The notes below the pieces were generated by a model, which did no database searches, was not told where the DNA came from, and saw only the letters and a list, made by a program, of their open reading frames with translations. Source: an uncultured Prochlorococcus sp. (GTDB lineage Bacteria > Cyanobacteriota > Cyanobacteriia > PCC-6307 > Cyanobiaceae). Taken from it: 64,000 nt of DNA. The translations under genes were made by a program, and so were the position numbers. This document shows, one piece after another, positions 45,466 to 55,646 of the stretch (its first letter is position 1; each line of letters starts with the position of its first letter). The stretch covers positions 1 to 64,000 of the forward strand of contig CACGEL010000001.1 of the NCBI GenBank assembly GCA_902572065.1, in the 5' to 3' direction.

Positions 45466-47409
45466 ATGGGTGATTTAGCGTATTGGTCTTCAGTCAAACC
45501 TCTTTCTAAAAATTATAAATTTGCCAAAAATAGAGATTATATTGAGAACCTTAATCACATTGATCAAATCTGGGAAAATTTAAAATTTAAATGTGGTGAT
45601 ACTTTAGCTGTTTGTGATTTGAGAGGAAAATATAAAGAAAAATTCTCTTATTCTGAGTTGGCTGATTTGATAACAAAAGTCTCTTTTTCTTTTAAAAATT
45701 GTGGTTTAGCAAAAGGTGATGTTGTTACTGTAATATCTGAGAATTCTCCAAGATGGCTAGTAGCAGATCAAGGCTTAATGCGTTTAGGAGCTATAAATGC
45801 AGTTAGAGGTATTAATTCTCCTTCAGTAGAATTAGACTATATTATTGAGCACTCTAATTCCGTAGGACTAATCGTTGAATCTAAGGAGATTTGGCTCAAG
45901 TTAAACAACAAAGAAGAATTAAAAAAAAGACTGAAATTCATAATCAATTTAGAAGATGAACAATTTGAAAATTTAATAAGTTGGAGTCAATTTATAAGTG
46001 CAGGAGAAAAAGAAAATTCTCAAAATAATATTATTGAAAAATACAATCCAAAAATTGATGACATTGCTACTATTCTTTATACCTCTGGGACAACAGGAAA
46101 ACCTAAAGGTGTTCCCTTAACTCATGCAAATTTTTTACATCAAATAATTAATTTAGCCTATATCGCTGATCCAGAACCTGGAACTTCTGTATTAAGCGTT
46201 TTACCTATTTGGCATTCTTATGAGAGAAGTGCTGAATACTTCTTTTTTTCATGTGGTTGTTCACAATACTATACAATTCCAAAATTTCTGAAAGATGACA
46301 TTACACAAATAAAACCTGTTGTAATGGCTACTGTCCCAAGACTCTGGGAGGCAATACATGATGGGTTTTTTCAGGCCTTGAAAAAAATGCCCCCCAAGAA
46401 GCAAAAACTTATTAAAGTTTTGATAAGTAATAGTTCAGTTTTCAAAACAAATTTAAGAAAGATAAGAAATTTAGACATCAATCAAATATCTTATAAATCA
46501 AAAATTCCTTTACTGTGTTCTGTTATTAGCCGATATCCTCTGCATAAGTTTTCTAATGTTTTTTTATGGCCTAATATTCTTAGGCAACTATGCGGAGAAA
46601 AACTTAAATTCCCTATTAACGGCGGAGGTGCTTTGCCAGAACATGTGGATCTTTTTTTTGAATCTTTAGGTATTGATGTTTTGGTGGGATACGGACTGAC
46701 AGAAACTAGTCCAGTATTAACTTGTAGAAGAAGAGAATTAAATGTTAGAGGATCATCCGGTCAACCATTAGCATTTACAGAAATCAAAATAGTGAATGAT
46801 GATAAAAAAAAGATTCTGAAGTTCAGAGAAGTCGGAAAGATTCTTGTTAAGGGACCACAAGTAATGAAAGGTTATCTTAATAACGAATTAGCTACAAAAG
46901 ATGTTTTATCGAAAGATGGTTGGTTTGATACTGGTGATTTAGGTTTTCTAATACCAAATGGTTCTCTTTTTATAACAGGAAGAGCCAAGGATACAATAGT
47001 GCTTTCAAGTGGTGAAAATATAGAACCAAATCCGCTAGAGTCCGAAATCCTTAGTTCTGAATTTATTAATCAGGTTCAACTAGTGGGACAAGATAAGAAA
47101 TGTTTAACAGCTCTTGTGGTGCCAAATGTAGAATTGGTTAAAAATAAGTTCTTGGAAGAAGACTTATCAAATTTAAACCTCGATAATCATATTGGTACAT
47201 TTTTTAAATCGCAAATTAATAATTTGCTTAAAGTTCGATTAGGTGCGAGATCAGAAGAACAAATATTAGATTGTTATTTTGTAGATGCTTTTACTTTAGA
47301 AAATGGGCTGTTAACACAAACTCTCAAACAAAAAAGAAAAGAAATAGAACAAAAGTATTCATCACAAATAGAAAATATGTATGAAAACAAATTTAGTAAG
47401 AAAATTTGA
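45466..47409 (+). CDS. Long-chain acyl-CoA/acyl-ACP synthetase (AMP-forming)
   Basis: 647 residues, normal for long-chain enzymes. The AMP-binding motif is ILYTSGTTGKPKGVPLTHAN near residue 210, followed by INGGGALPEHVDLFFESLG, GYGLTETSPVLTCRRRELN and DGWFDTGDLGFLIPNGSLFI. It activates free fatty acids; in cyanobacteria the single such enzyme (Aas) recycles fatty acids to acyl-ACP. It lies 27 bases after lipB. Confidence 0.92.
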   Translation: MGDLAYWSSVKPLSKNYKFAKNRDYIENLNHIDQIWENLKFKCGDTLAVCDLRGKYKEKFSYSELADLITKVSFSFKNCGLAKGDVVTVISENSPRWLVADQGLMRLGAINAVRGINSPSVELDYIIEHSNSVGLIVESKEIWLKLNNKEELKKRLKFIINLEDEQFENLISWSQFISAGEKENSQNNIIEKYNPKIDDIATILYTSGTTGKPKGVPLTHANFLHQIINLAYIADPEPGTSVLSVLPIWHSYERSAEYFFFSCGCSQYYTIPKFLKDDITQIKPVVMATVPRLWEAIHDGFFQALKKMPPKKQKLIKVLISNSSVFKTNLRKIRNLDINQISYKSKIPLLCSVISRYPLHKFSNVFLWPNILRQLCGEKLKFPINGGGALPEHVDLFFESLGIDVLVGYGLTETSPVLTCRRRELNVRGSSGQPLAFTEIKIVNDDKKKILKFREVGKILVKGPQVMKGYLNNELATKDVLSKDGWFDTGDLGFLIPNGSLFITGRAKDTIVLSSGENIEPNPLESEILSSEFINQVQLVGQDKKCLTALVVPNVELVKNKFLEEDLSNLNLDNHIGTFFKSQINNLLKVRLGARSEEQILDCYFVDAFTLENGLLTQTLKQKRKEIEQKYSSQIENMYENKFSKKI

Positions 47410-47447
47410 TTTGTTCTATCTATATTTAGAAGGTAATTTTATTTTTT

Positions 47448-47891
47448 ATGGACACAAAAAACTCAATATCGATAAAACGTTCTATAGCTATTAAAGCTAT
47501 AGTCACACCAACTTGGAAAGAGGATGCTGAAAAAGAATTAAGTAAAGCAATTTCAAATATTGACCAGCAATTATCTCAACTTGAACAAGAGGGGCAGCAA
47601 ATAGTAAAAAATATTAGATCCCAGTCTGTAAATCCTTTGGATCCAAGGGTTCAAGAACAAGTTAGTCAGGTGCAACAACAAGTTGCAGTGAAACGAAATG
47701 AAATTGAAGAACAAAAAAGAAATCTACTTCAACAACAGAGTCAAGTACGCGAATTAAAGATGGATGAAATTGTTGATCAAGGGCAAGTGGATAGTTTCTG
47801 CGATGTCACTGTGGGCGACAATCTTATTGAAAAAATGCAAGTCTCAATTACTGTTAAAGATGGAATTATTAAATCAATAGATAATAATTAA
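47448..47891 (+). CDS. YlqD-family protein
   Basis: 147 residues. SISIKRSIAIKAIVTPTWKE, then a long Gln/Glu-rich coiled coil (about 25-105, with SQVQQQVAVKRNEIEEQKRN) and a C-terminal KVEV-like strand region (VTVGDNLIEKMQVSITVKDG). It matches the YlqD family found in Bacillus and cyanobacteria, whose function is unknown. Downstream of the acyl-CoA synthetase gene on the same strand. Confidence 0.82.
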   Translation: MDTKNSISIKRSIAIKAIVTPTWKEDAEKELSKAISNIDQQLSQLEQEGQQIVKNIRSQSVNPLDPRVQEQVSQVQQQVAVKRNEIEEQKRNLLQQQSQVRELKMDEIVDQGQVDSFCDVTVGDNLIEKMQVSITVKDGIIKSIDNN

Positions 47892-48105
47892 ATAAAAGAG
47901 TTAGTATTTTTGATAAATATAAATCTTAATTGAGAAAAGTTTTAGATTCTAATCGATCTAAATTATTACTTTCTTAAGTTTTGAGAGTTCCCACTGTATA
48001 CATGATTTCGTATAATTAAAACAAGAGCTAAAGGGGTTCTTAATCATAAAAACTTTAGAAAGTTTGGTAGAAATCCCTTGAAACTTATGCAATAACAATT
48101 TTCTT

Positions 48106-49473
48106 ATGTCTCACGAAATATTCATGCCTGCCTTGAGTTCCACTATGACGGAGGGCAAGATTGTGGAATGGTTGAAAAATCCTGGAGATAAGGTTGAAAG
48201 AGGCGAATCTGTCTTGGTTGTTGAATCTGACAAGGCAGATATGGATGTTGAGTCTTTTCAAGATGGATATCTTGCGGCAGTTTTGATGCCTGCCGGCAGC
48301 ACTGCACCAGTAGGAGAAACTATTGGGCTTATTGTAGAAAATGAAGATGAGATAGCTTCTGTTCAAGAACAAAATAAAGGAAATCAGCCTGAAGTTTCTA
48401 GTTCGGATCAACTTGAATTAGTAAGCAATAAAACTGAAGAAAAACCGGTAGTCCATAATGAAAAAGTTAAAAAAGAAGAAAAAGAAGTCGTCTTAAAAAG
48501 TGAAAAGAGCACAGCATCCTTTAATAGTGATCAAATTAATGCCGCTACAAATAATGTTTCTTCAAGGATAATTGCATCTCCAAGAGCAAAAAAATTAGCC
48601 TCTCAAATGGGTGTTGACTTGGCAAAGGTTCATGGATCTGGACCTCATGGAAGGATTCAAGCCGATGATGTTTTAAAAGCTAATGGCCAACCAGTCTCTA
48701 TACCATGGATAGGAGAGGGAGGTTCTCCTGCAGCTATTCCTGGTGCAAATTTACAAGTTGAAAGTAAAACAGAAACATTAGGAAATAGTTTTGGTAATCC
48801 TGGAGAAACAGTTCAATTTAATACTCTGCAAAAAGCGGTAAATAAAAATATGGAATCTAGTTTAGATGTTCCATGCTTTAGGGTGGGATACTCTATCAAT
48901 ACAGATCGATTAGATAATTTCTACAAAAAGGTAAAACAGAATGGAGTTACTATGACTGCTTTACTAGTAAAGGCAGTTGCAAAGACACTTAATAAACATC
49001 CTCAAGTTAACTCAAGTTTTTCAGAAAATGGAATTTCTTATCCAGAAAATATAAATATTGCTGTTGCTGTCGCGATGGAAGATGGCGGATTAATAACTCC
49101 AGTATTAAAAGAACCATGTAATACTGATTTATTTGAATTATCCAGGGCATGGAAGGATCTCGTAAAAAGATCAAGATTAAAACAATTAGAACCTGATGAA
49201 TACTCAACGGGAACCTTTACTTTATCTAACCTTGGTATGTTTGGAGTTGATAGATTTGACGCAATACTACCCCCAGGTACCGGTGCTATTTTAGCGATAG
49301 CATCATCGAAACCAACTGTTGTTGCCAATAGTAATGGTTCAATATCTGTAAAAAAAATAATGCAAGTAAATCTAACAGCTGATCATAGAGTGATCTATGG
49401 AGCGGATGGTGCTTCATTCTTAAAAGACTTGGCTTCTCTAATTGAAAATGAGCCAGAGACACTTGTGTCTTAG
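48106..49473 (+). CDS. pdhC: Dihydrolipoamide acetyltransferase (pyruvate dehydrogenase E2)
   Basis: 455 residues. A lipoyl domain at 1-80 with the lipoylated Lys43 in VVESDKADMDVES. A charged linker, then the peripheral-subunit-binding domain around 160-195 (SPRAKKLASQMGVDLAKVHG). The acetyltransferase domain runs from about 230 and ends TADHRVIYGADGASFLKDL with catalytic His427. The HRVIYGADG variant replaces the HRxxDG of proteobacteria and is, from memory, usual in cyanobacteria and plastids. It makes acetyl-CoA for fatty-acid synthesis. queA follows after 6 bases. Confidence 0.96.
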   Translation: MSHEIFMPALSSTMTEGKIVEWLKNPGDKVERGESVLVVESDKADMDVESFQDGYLAAVLMPAGSTAPVGETIGLIVENEDEIASVQEQNKGNQPEVSSSDQLELVSNKTEEKPVVHNEKVKKEEKEVVLKSEKSTASFNSDQINAATNNVSSRIIASPRAKKLASQMGVDLAKVHGSGPHGRIQADDVLKANGQPVSIPWIGEGGSPAAIPGANLQVESKTETLGNSFGNPGETVQFNTLQKAVNKNMESSLDVPCFRVGYSINTDRLDNFYKKVKQNGVTMTALLVKAVAKTLNKHPQVNSSFSENGISYPENINIAVAVAMEDGGLITPVLKEPCNTDLFELSRAWKDLVKRSRLKQLEPDEYSTGTFTLSNLGMFGVDRFDAILPPGTGAILAIASSKPTVVANSNGSISVKKIMQVNLTADHRVIYGADGASFLKDLASLIENEPETLVS

Positions 49474-49479
49474 ATTTAA

Positions 49480-50604
49480 TTGATTTCTCAAATTAGTAAT
49501 CAAGAAAAAGATTATAAGCTTGAAGCTTATGATTACTTACTTGACCCTTCATTAATTGCTAGCAAACCTGCTGCAATAAGGCATGAATCAAGATTGATGA
49601 TAGTTAGAGATTTTGAATCAGAAGAAGACTGCTCAACTAATAAATTTACCAAGAATCTTTTGGATGAATTTAGAGAAGGCGATCTCGTGGTTATAAATAA
49701 TACTAAAGTAATGAAGGCAAGGTTAAGGGTCGAATTAGACAACGGAACATTTGTCGAATTATTAGTTTTAGAAAAATCTTATGAATATGTTTGGTTATGT
49801 TTGGCAAAGCCAGTGAGAAAGTTAAAAATAAATAGAAAATTGAAATTAAAATCTCCTATGGAACAAAATATTAATTTAGTAGTTGATGGAGTTGATGAAG
49901 AAACTGGAGGGAGATTTATTAAGTTTCCTGAAAACATAACTGATCTCAAATCAATGAACGACTTTCTTGATAAATATGGGGAAATACCTCTCCCTCCATA
50001 TATAAAAAATTCTGAAGAAGAATCTTTTCACGAGAATAGTTATCAAACTGAGTATGCAACTAATCCAGGAGCAATTGCTGCGCCAACAGCTGGTTTACAC
50101 TTAAGCAAAAGTCTTATTTCTAATCTTAAAAAAAAAGGCGTGATAATCTTACCGATTACTTTGCACGTTGGTTATGGAACCTTCAAACCAATTGATCAAG
50201 AAGATTTAACTAACTTAAAACTTCATAAAGAATGGGTAAGTGTTAATAAGGAAGTAGTGGAGGAAATAAAAAGAATAAAGAAAACAGATAGAAGAATCAT
50301 TGCCATAGGGACAACTAGCGTAAGAGCTCTTGAAAGTTGTTATTCTAAGGAAATTAATGACTTTATTCCCATTGCAAAATATGTGGATTTAGTAATTAAG
50401 CCAGGTTATAAATTTAAGGTAGTTGATGGATTATTAACTAATTTTCATCTTCCTAAAAGTTCGTTATTACTATTAGTAAGTGCAATGATTGGGAGAGAAA
50501 GATTATTAAATTTGTATAAAAAAGCCATAAAAGAAAAATTTAGATTTTTCTCTTATGGTGATGCTATGTATATTTCACCAGATTCATTACTAGTGAAAAA
50601 ATAG
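49480..50604 (+). CDS. queA: S-adenosylmethionine:tRNA ribosyltransferase-isomerase
   Basis: 374 residues, TTG start at 49480. Makes epoxyqueuosine in tRNA anticodons. Conserved LEAYDYLLDPSLIASKPA, DLVVINNTKVMKARLRVEL, PGAIAAPTAGLHLSKSLI, LHVGYGTFKPIDQEDL and IGTTSVRALESCY are all present. It overlaps no gene but its end is 3 bases from the converging cysK. Confidence 0.96.
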   Translation: MISQISNQEKDYKLEAYDYLLDPSLIASKPAAIRHESRLMIVRDFESEEDCSTNKFTKNLLDEFREGDLVVINNTKVMKARLRVELDNGTFVELLVLEKSYEYVWLCLAKPVRKLKINRKLKLKSPMEQNINLVVDGVDEETGGRFIKFPENITDLKSMNDFLDKYGEIPLPPYIKNSEEESFHENSYQTEYATNPGAIAAPTAGLHLSKSLISNLKKKGVIILPITLHVGYGTFKPIDQEDLTNLKLHKEWVSVNKEVVEEIKRIKKTDRRIIAIGTTSVRALESCYSKEINDFIPIAKYVDLVIKPGYKFKVVDGLLTNFHLPKSSLLLLVSAMIGRERLLNLYKKAIKEKFRFFSYGDAMYISPDSLLVKK

Positions 50605-50606
50605 AT

Positions 50607-51593
50607 TTAAGCTTTGACTGGTTCCTGAATTATTCCGCTTGGAACTTCCGTAAACATAACTGAAGATAAGTATCTCTCTGCTAAATCAGGCAGGACAACC
50701 ACAATAGTTTTGCCAGCATACTCATCTTGCTCTGCTAATCTGACAGCAGCAGCTGCAGCAGCTCCACATGATATTCCTACTAACAAACCCTCTTCCTTGG
50801 CTAATCTAAGAGCCATCTCAATTGATTCATCATTTGTAACTTGCTCTACTGTATCAACGATTGATAAATCAAGGTTTTTAGGAATAAATCCTGCTCCGAT
50901 CCCTTGTATTTTATGAGGTCCGGATTTTACCTCTTCCCCGTTCATTGTCTGAGTGATTACAGGACTATGTGATGGTTCTACAGCTACAGAAGTAATATTC
51001 TTGCCTTTTTCTTGCTTAATGTATCTTGATACTCCTGTAATTGTGCCACCAGTTCCAACTCCTGCAACTAAAACGTCAATTGCACCATCGCAATCATCCC
51101 AGATTTCTGGTCCAGTTGTTTTGAAATGAATTTCAGGGTTTGCAGGATTATCAAATTGTCCTGGCATGAAATATTGAGATGGATTACTTTCTGCAATTTC
51201 TTTGGCTTTAGCTATTGCTCCAGGCATACCTTTAGAGGCCTCTGTTAAAACAATTTCAGCTCCTAGCACTGCCATCACTCTTCGTCTTTCAATTGACATG
51301 GATTCTGGCATTGTAAGGATGAGTTTATAACCTCTTGCTGAAGCAGTAAAAGCTAGAGCAATTCCTGTATTTCCGGAAGTTGGCTCAACAATTGTTTTGT
51401 CTTTTGTAAGCTTTCCACTTTTCTCTGCATCCCAGATCATATTTGCTCCAATCCTACATTTAACACTGTAAGCAGGATTTCTTCCTTCAATTTTTGCAAG
51501 TACAGTAGCTTTCGCGTTTTTAGTAACTGATTTTAATTTTACTAATGGAGTATTTCCAATAGCAAAACTGTTGTCCTCATAAATTTTTGCCAT
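50607..51593 (-). CDS. cysK: Cysteine synthase A (O-acetylserine thiol-lyase)
   Basis: 328 residues. PLP enzyme that converts O-acetylserine and sulfide to cysteine. [20 protein letters not shown], then ARNPAYS-type [18 protein letters not shown] with the PLP Lys, [20 protein letters not shown] (substrate loop), and [17 protein letters not shown] (phosphate loop). The ending is longer than in E. coli. It lies downstream of two trans-sulfuration enzymes on the same strand, a sulfur amino-acid cluster. Confidence 0.95.
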   Translation of the reverse strand: MAKIYEDNSFAIGNTPLVKLKSVTKNAKATVLAKIEGRNPAYSVKCRIGANMIWDAEKSGKLTKDKTIVEPTSGNTGIALAFTASARGYKLILTMPESMSIERRRVMAVLGAEIVLTEASKGMPGAIAKAKEIAESNPSQYFMPGQFDNPANPEIHFKTTGPEIWDDCDGAIDVLVAGVGTGGTITGVSRYIKQEKGKNITSVAVEPSHSPVITQTMNGEEVKSGPHKIQGIGAGFIPKNLDLSIVDTVEQVTNDESIEMALRLAKEEGLLVGISCGAAAAAAVRLAEQDEYAGKTIVVVLPDLAERYLSSVMFTEVPSGIIQEPVKA

Positions 51594-51676
51594 TTTATAT
51601 ATGTAAGATATGTTTTATTTTAACTATTTTTCAGAAAAAGAGAACATATTTCTTCATAGGGTAAATACTTTGGAAT

Positions 51677-53146
51677 TTAAAAATTATTTAGTGCTTCAGA
51701 AAAGGTTTTCCATAAGTGATCTTGATCTTCTAGTCCAACGGATACTCTAATAAGGTGTGAGGGTATCCCAAAACTCTCAGCCCAATTCAATTCCTCATAA
51801 TGAGCTAATAATACATAAGGACAAACAAGAGTAAATTTTGTGCCTAAACTAGGTCCTTTCGATATTTTAAGAGAATCATAAAACTTTTTAGCTTTGTTTA
51901 GTCCTCCATGTAATTCAAATGATAATAGGCATCCGTATCCTCCATCAGGAGTAATTATTGAATTGAAATTGGGACAATTTTCAGGATGGAAAATATTTTT
52001 GATCTCACTATGGGACTCTAATCTTTTTTTTAATTCCAAACATTGTTTATTTTGTTTAAAAACTCTTTGATTAACATCTCTGCTCACTTTATCTAGATAA
52101 ACTATATCTCCATCTGAAAGGATTGGAAGATTAATATCGATCAATGCATTTCTAAACTCATCAATCCATTTGCTTTTTGGATTTAGTATTAATGAACCAG
52201 CAAGAATATCTCCACTACCTGAAAAGATTTTTGTCAGTGAAGTGAAAACTATATCCGCATATTTTAGGGAATTTATATTCAAATTTGAGCCAATAGTATC
52301 GTCAATAATCAGTGGTATGTTTAATTTATTTGCTATTCTTGAAATTTTCTTAATGTTTACACATTTGAGCATTGGATTACTTGGTAGTTCAATAATTAAT
52401 GCTGATGGATTTATTCTTTTGATTTCTATTTCAATATTATCGCAATTTTCTTCTGTAATTAACTTTGCTCCATGGAAGATATTCCTTGGTAATTTAAGTA
52501 CATCCACATATGGAAAACCAATTTGGAGTGTTGGTTTGGCTGGAAATAATTTATATATGATTTCTAATGATGTATGCAATGCAGACATGCCAGATGAAGT
52601 TAAGTGAATATCATTAGAGTTTATTTTTGTAGATTTAGAAATTCTATTTTTTATACTTTGATAACATTCATTTACATAAGAAATTGGAGGGCAATCTTCA
52701 AGACCTAGTTCTATCGCAGCAGCTCTTGAAGATATACCAAGACCAGTATGTTGCCAAAAATATTTTGCATAAATACTTCCTTCCTTTTCAGTTATTAAAA
52801 AAGCTAAATTATGTCTTTTTTCTATAAATGAGTATTTTTCAGAAGTATTTCTATCAATGTATTTTTTGGCTTTAAAAGCTATGCTTTCATTCGGATATGG
52901 CCAGATACTTTTATTACTGTAGTGATTTTCTTTTTTTACTTTTTCACATAATCTTTTCACTAAGGGGTTGAGCCCAAACCGTGGGTAGATTGACTGCAAT
53001 AATTTTATGCATTCTTGATTTTTTTCCTCATAATTTATTACATCATTCCATGTTGGCAATGCTACAGAAACAGCATGAATACTATCAGGAATAGAATATC
53101 CCAACTCTAAATTTTTCCATATAGGGTTTTTAAGTAAATCTCTCAA
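51677..53146 (-). CDS. PLP-dependent trans-sulfuration enzyme, diverged cystathionine gamma-synthase-like
   Basis: 489 residues, about 100 longer than typical MetB because of an N-terminal extension (1-150). TTG start at 53146. SLTKIFSGSGDILAGSLILN holds the PLP Lys, and LIIDDTIGSNLNINSL holds the PLP Asp. The N-terminal extension and layout resemble the fungal/diverged cystathionine gamma-synthase branch. It starts 3 bases after the paralogue at 53150. Substrate assignment is tentative. Confidence 0.82.
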   Translation of the reverse strand: MRDLLKNPIWKNLELGYSIPDSIHAVSVALPTWNDVINYEEKNQECIKLLQSIYPRFGLNPLVKRLCEKVKKENHYSNKSIWPYPNESIAFKAKKYIDRNTSEKYSFIEKRHNLAFLITEKEGSIYAKYFWQHTGLGISSRAAAIELGLEDCPPISYVNECYQSIKNRISKSTKINSNDIHLTSSGMSALHTSLEIIYKLFPAKPTLQIGFPYVDVLKLPRNIFHGAKLITEENCDNIEIEIKRINPSALIIELPSNPMLKCVNIKKISRIANKLNIPLIIDDTIGSNLNINSLKYADIVFTSLTKIFSGSGDILAGSLILNPKSKWIDEFRNALIDINLPILSDGDIVYLDKVSRDVNQRVFKQNKQCLELKKRLESHSEIKNIFHPENCPNFNSIITPDGGYGCLLSFELHGGLNKAKKFYDSLKISKGPSLGTKFTLVCPYVLLAHYEELNWAESFGIPSHLIRVSVGLEDQDHLWKTFSEALNNF

Positions 53147-53149
53147 TTT

Positions 53150-54313
53150 TCAAAATTTATTTAAAGCAAATAAAATATCTGAGATTAAATCGTTTGTATC
53201 TTCACATCCAATCGATAATCTGACAAGATCATCATCTATCCCTAGTAGATATTTTGTTTTATCATCAACAGAAGCATGAGTCATTGTTGCGGGATGACAA
53301 ATTAAACTTTCAACACCTCCAAGGCTTTCTGCTAGCGAGAAATATTTTAGAGATTTGCAAAATTTAAAAGTATCCTCTTTATTTAAATTTAATTTTAGGG
53401 TGATCATAGAACCACCAGATTGCATCTGAGATTTTGCTAAATTAAACTGCGGATGTTTTTCATTAAATGGATAAATTACTTTACTAATTATTTTATGATT
53501 TTCTAGTTCTTCAGAAATTAATTCTGCACTTTGCGTTTGTTGTTCGATTCTTAAAGGAAGAGTTTTTACGCCTCTCGTAATGAGCCAACTATCAAAAGGA
53601 GATGGTTGAAGCCCTAGAGCTTTTTGAGAGAAAAGCATTTTACTATTCCATTCCTTATTATTTGTTAGTACTGCTCCACCAAGTGCATCACTATGTCCAT
53701 TAATGAATTTTGTTGTGCTTACAAGCGATAGTGTTGCGCCAAGGTCCAAGGGTTTTTGGATAAGTGCTGTAGAAAAGGTGTTATCCACAACTATGGGGAT
53801 TTGGAATTTATTTGCTTCATCACAAATCGCCTTAATATCAAGTACCTTCAAAAGTGGATTAGTTGGACTTTCTAGCCATATCAATGTTGGTTCAAAGTTT
53901 GAAATCTTTTTGATATTATTTTTATTCGTAAAATCTGTGTATAAAACTTCTACACCAAATTTCTTGAAAACTTTTTCTAACATCCTCACTGTACAACCGT
54001 AAAGATTTGACTCGCAGAGTATCTTATCGCCTGATTTTAGTGTTGATGAAATTGCAGTTACGGCGCTAATTCCAGATCCAAAAACTGTACAGTATTTAGA
54101 ATCTTCTATTGATTTAAGTATGTTTTCTAGAATTCTAAAGTTGGGGTTACCTGATCTGGTGTAGTCGAAATTTTCTTTATTTCCATGTTTGAAAGTAGAT
54201 GTAGGAAAAATAGGAGGCATAACGCATCCAGTCTCTTCTGCAAATGTTTCCCCATGGTGAATAGATAAGGTCTTAACACCTGGCTTTTTGATATTATTTT
54301 TCTTATTTCCCAT
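53150..54313 (-). CDS. Cystathionine gamma-lyase/gamma-synthase family enzyme
   Basis: About 387 residues from the ATG at 54313 (MGNKKNNIKKPGVKTLSIHH); an in-frame start at 54349 lies inside a hairpin and is unlikely. VKTLSIHHGETFAEETGCVM, then FDYTRSGNPNFRILENILKS, VVDNTFSTALIQKPLDLGA, STTKFINGHSDALGGAVLTN with the PLP Lys, and LAESLGGVESLICHPATMTH. This is the classic MetB/MetC/CGL fold; lyase versus synthase cannot be settled by eye. It is the first of three sulfur genes on this strand. Confidence 0.9.
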   Translation of the reverse strand: MGNKKNNIKKPGVKTLSIHHGETFAEETGCVMPPIFPTSTFKHGNKENFDYTRSGNPNFRILENILKSIEDSKYCTVFGSGISAVTAISSTLKSGDKILCESNLYGCTVRMLEKVFKKFGVEVLYTDFTNKNNIKKISNFEPTLIWLESPTNPLLKVLDIKAICDEANKFQIPIVVDNTFSTALIQKPLDLGATLSLVSTTKFINGHSDALGGAVLTNNKEWNSKMLFSQKALGLQPSPFDSWLITRGVKTLPLRIEQQTQSAELISEELENHKIISKVIYPFNEKHPQFNLAKSQMQSGGSMITLKLNLNKEDTFKFCKSLKYFSLAESLGGVESLICHPATMTHASVDDKTKYLLGIDDDLVRLSIGCEDTNDLISDILFALNKF

Positions 54314-54339
54314 TATTTTTAAAAATAAGAATAAATTTA

Positions 54340-54365
54340 AATCTCTCATTTTTAAACGAGAGATT
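54340..54365. terminator. Hairpin between rpsD and the trans-sulfuration genes
   Basis: Perfect 8-bp arms AATCTCTC (54340-54347) and GAGAGATT (54358-54365) with a 10-base loop. It lies just after the rpsD stop on the minus strand. There is no clear T run, so it may be a weak terminator or an RNA processing and stability hairpin. Confidence 0.6.
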
Positions 54366-54388
54366 CAATAATCCAAAGAAAAGTCGTA

Positions 54389-54997
54389 TTAAACTTTTCT
54401 TGAATAATATTCAACGACTAGTAGTTCATTTATTTCAAGAGCAACCCACTCTCGATCGCATTTCCCATTTATTTTCCCTGTTAATTTAGGTTTATCTAAT
54501 TCCATATGAGGAGGGACATTTGCTAAACCAGGAAATTCTATATTTCCTTCAACAAGCTTCTTGCTTGCTTTGTTTTCTTTAATTCCGATAATATCTCCTG
54601 GTTTGCATTGATAACCTGCAATATCAAGAACCTTGCCATTTATAGTTACATGGCCATGATTTACTAATTGTCTCGAGCCTGGAATAGTACCACCAAAACC
54701 TAATCTAAAACAAACATTATCTAATCTATTTTCTAAAAGTCTTAATAGGTTGGTTCCTGTAGATCCTTCTTGAGCTCTTGCTTTTTTTACATAACGTACA
54801 AGTTGCCTTTCAGAAACACCGTAATTAAACCTTAGTTTCTGCTTCTCTTCTAAACGAATCGCATATTCTGATCGCTTGCGACGGGCTTGGCCGTGCTGAC
54901 CTGGAGGATTAGACTTCTTTGAAGCTTTCCTAGTGAGACCTGGTAGTTCTCCCAAGCGACGCGTAACCCTTAATCTGGGGCCGCGGTATCTTGACAT
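54389..54997 (-). CDS. rpsD: 30S ribosomal protein S4
   Basis: 202 residues. [20 protein letters not shown] is the cyanobacterial/plastid start (no zinc-binding cysteines at the N-terminus). The S4 RNA-binding domain lies near 90-155 ([20 protein letters not shown], then [20 protein letters not shown]). It nucleates 30S assembly on 16S rRNA. It stands alone on the minus strand, divergent from yidD. Confidence 0.98.
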   Translation of the reverse strand: MSRYRGPRLRVTRRLGELPGLTRKASKKSNPPGQHGQARRKRSEYAIRLEEKQKLRFNYGVSERQLVRYVKKARAQEGSTGTNLLRLLENRLDNVCFRLGFGGTIPGSRQLVNHGHVTINGKVLDIAGYQCKPGDIIGIKENKASKKLVEGNIEFPGLANVPPHMELDKPKLTGKINGKCDREWVALEINELLVVEYYSRKV

Positions 54998-55092
54998 AAT
55001 TTAAAATTAAATGGAAATTTGCAATAAATTGGATAATTGAGTAAATTCAATTAAACTAAATTACTACTGAAATATTATTTTACATCATTAAA

Positions 55093-55329
55093 GTGTTCAA
55101 AACTATTAATAAATCAATTACTTCCATACTTCTTTTTATGATTTCGTTTTATCAAAAGTGGTTTTCTCCTTTTTTTGGACCAAGATGTAGATTTATTCCA
55201 AGTTGCAGCTCTTATGGATACGAGGCAATTACTAAACATGGTCCTTGGAAGGGAGGGTGGTTAACTTTAAGAAGATTAAGCAGATGTCATCCTTTAACTC
55301 CCTGTGGATGTGACCCTGTGCCTGATTAA
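55093..55329 (+). CDS. yidD: Membrane protein insertion efficiency factor YidD
   Basis: 78 residues, GTG start at 55093. FYQKWFSPFFGPRCRFIPSC, then SSYGYEAITKHGPWKGGWLT and RRLSRCHP form the conserved Cys- and Pro-rich core. It assists YidC-dependent insertion, probably as a membrane-associated factor. The ending (CGCDPVPD) is normal. It is followed by the glutaredoxin-like gene after 4 bases. Confidence 0.95.
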   Translation: MFKTINKSITSILLFMISFYQKWFSPFFGPRCRFIPSCSSYGYEAITKHGPWKGGWLTLRRLSRCHPLTPCGCDPVPD

Positions 55330-55333
55330 ATGA

Positions 55334-55636
55334 ATGAAAATATTTATTTTTGTTAGGCAGGGATGTTGCCTTTGTGATTCATTAAAAAACAAACTGGCAA
55401 AAATAAATCTTAATGAATTATTCCCTAATCTAGAGGAGCTTAAAGAAATTGACATTGATAGGTTCGATTTATATAAAGATAAATATAAAAAATATGATTA
55501 TGAAGTACCTGTTATTGCGGTTGAAGGAGTTAGGTCCAAGGAAATTAGAGAATTGCCTCGTATTTCTCCAAGATTAAAAGATGATCAATTAAAGAATTGG
55601 TTTCAGAAAAATATTAATACCATTCTGAAGAAATAA
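55334..55636 (+). CDS. Glutaredoxin-like protein (DUF836 family)
   Basis: 100 residues. IFVRQGCCLCDSLKNKL has a CxxC active site within a thioredoxin fold, and VPVIAVEG supplies the cis-proline. DUF836 proteins are small glutaredoxin-type oxidoreductases. It sits between yidD and murE, with 4- and 10-base spacers, so the three are likely cotranscribed. Confidence 0.9.
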   Translation: MKIFIFVRQGCCLCDSLKNKLAKINLNELFPNLEELKEIDIDRFDLYKDKYKKYDYEVPVIAVEGVRSKEIRELPRISPRLKDDQLKNWFQKNINTILKK

Positions 55637-55646
55637 TTTTTGTTTT

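Noticed and set aside
48085..48411. 108-codon minus-strand ORF over the 5' part of pdhC
   Set aside because: Antisense shadow of a well-identified gene.
54314..54349. Longer N-terminus for the cystathionine enzyme at 53150
   Set aside because: The extension lies in the rpsD-side hairpin (54340-54365), and the ATG at 54313 begins a typical family N-terminus.
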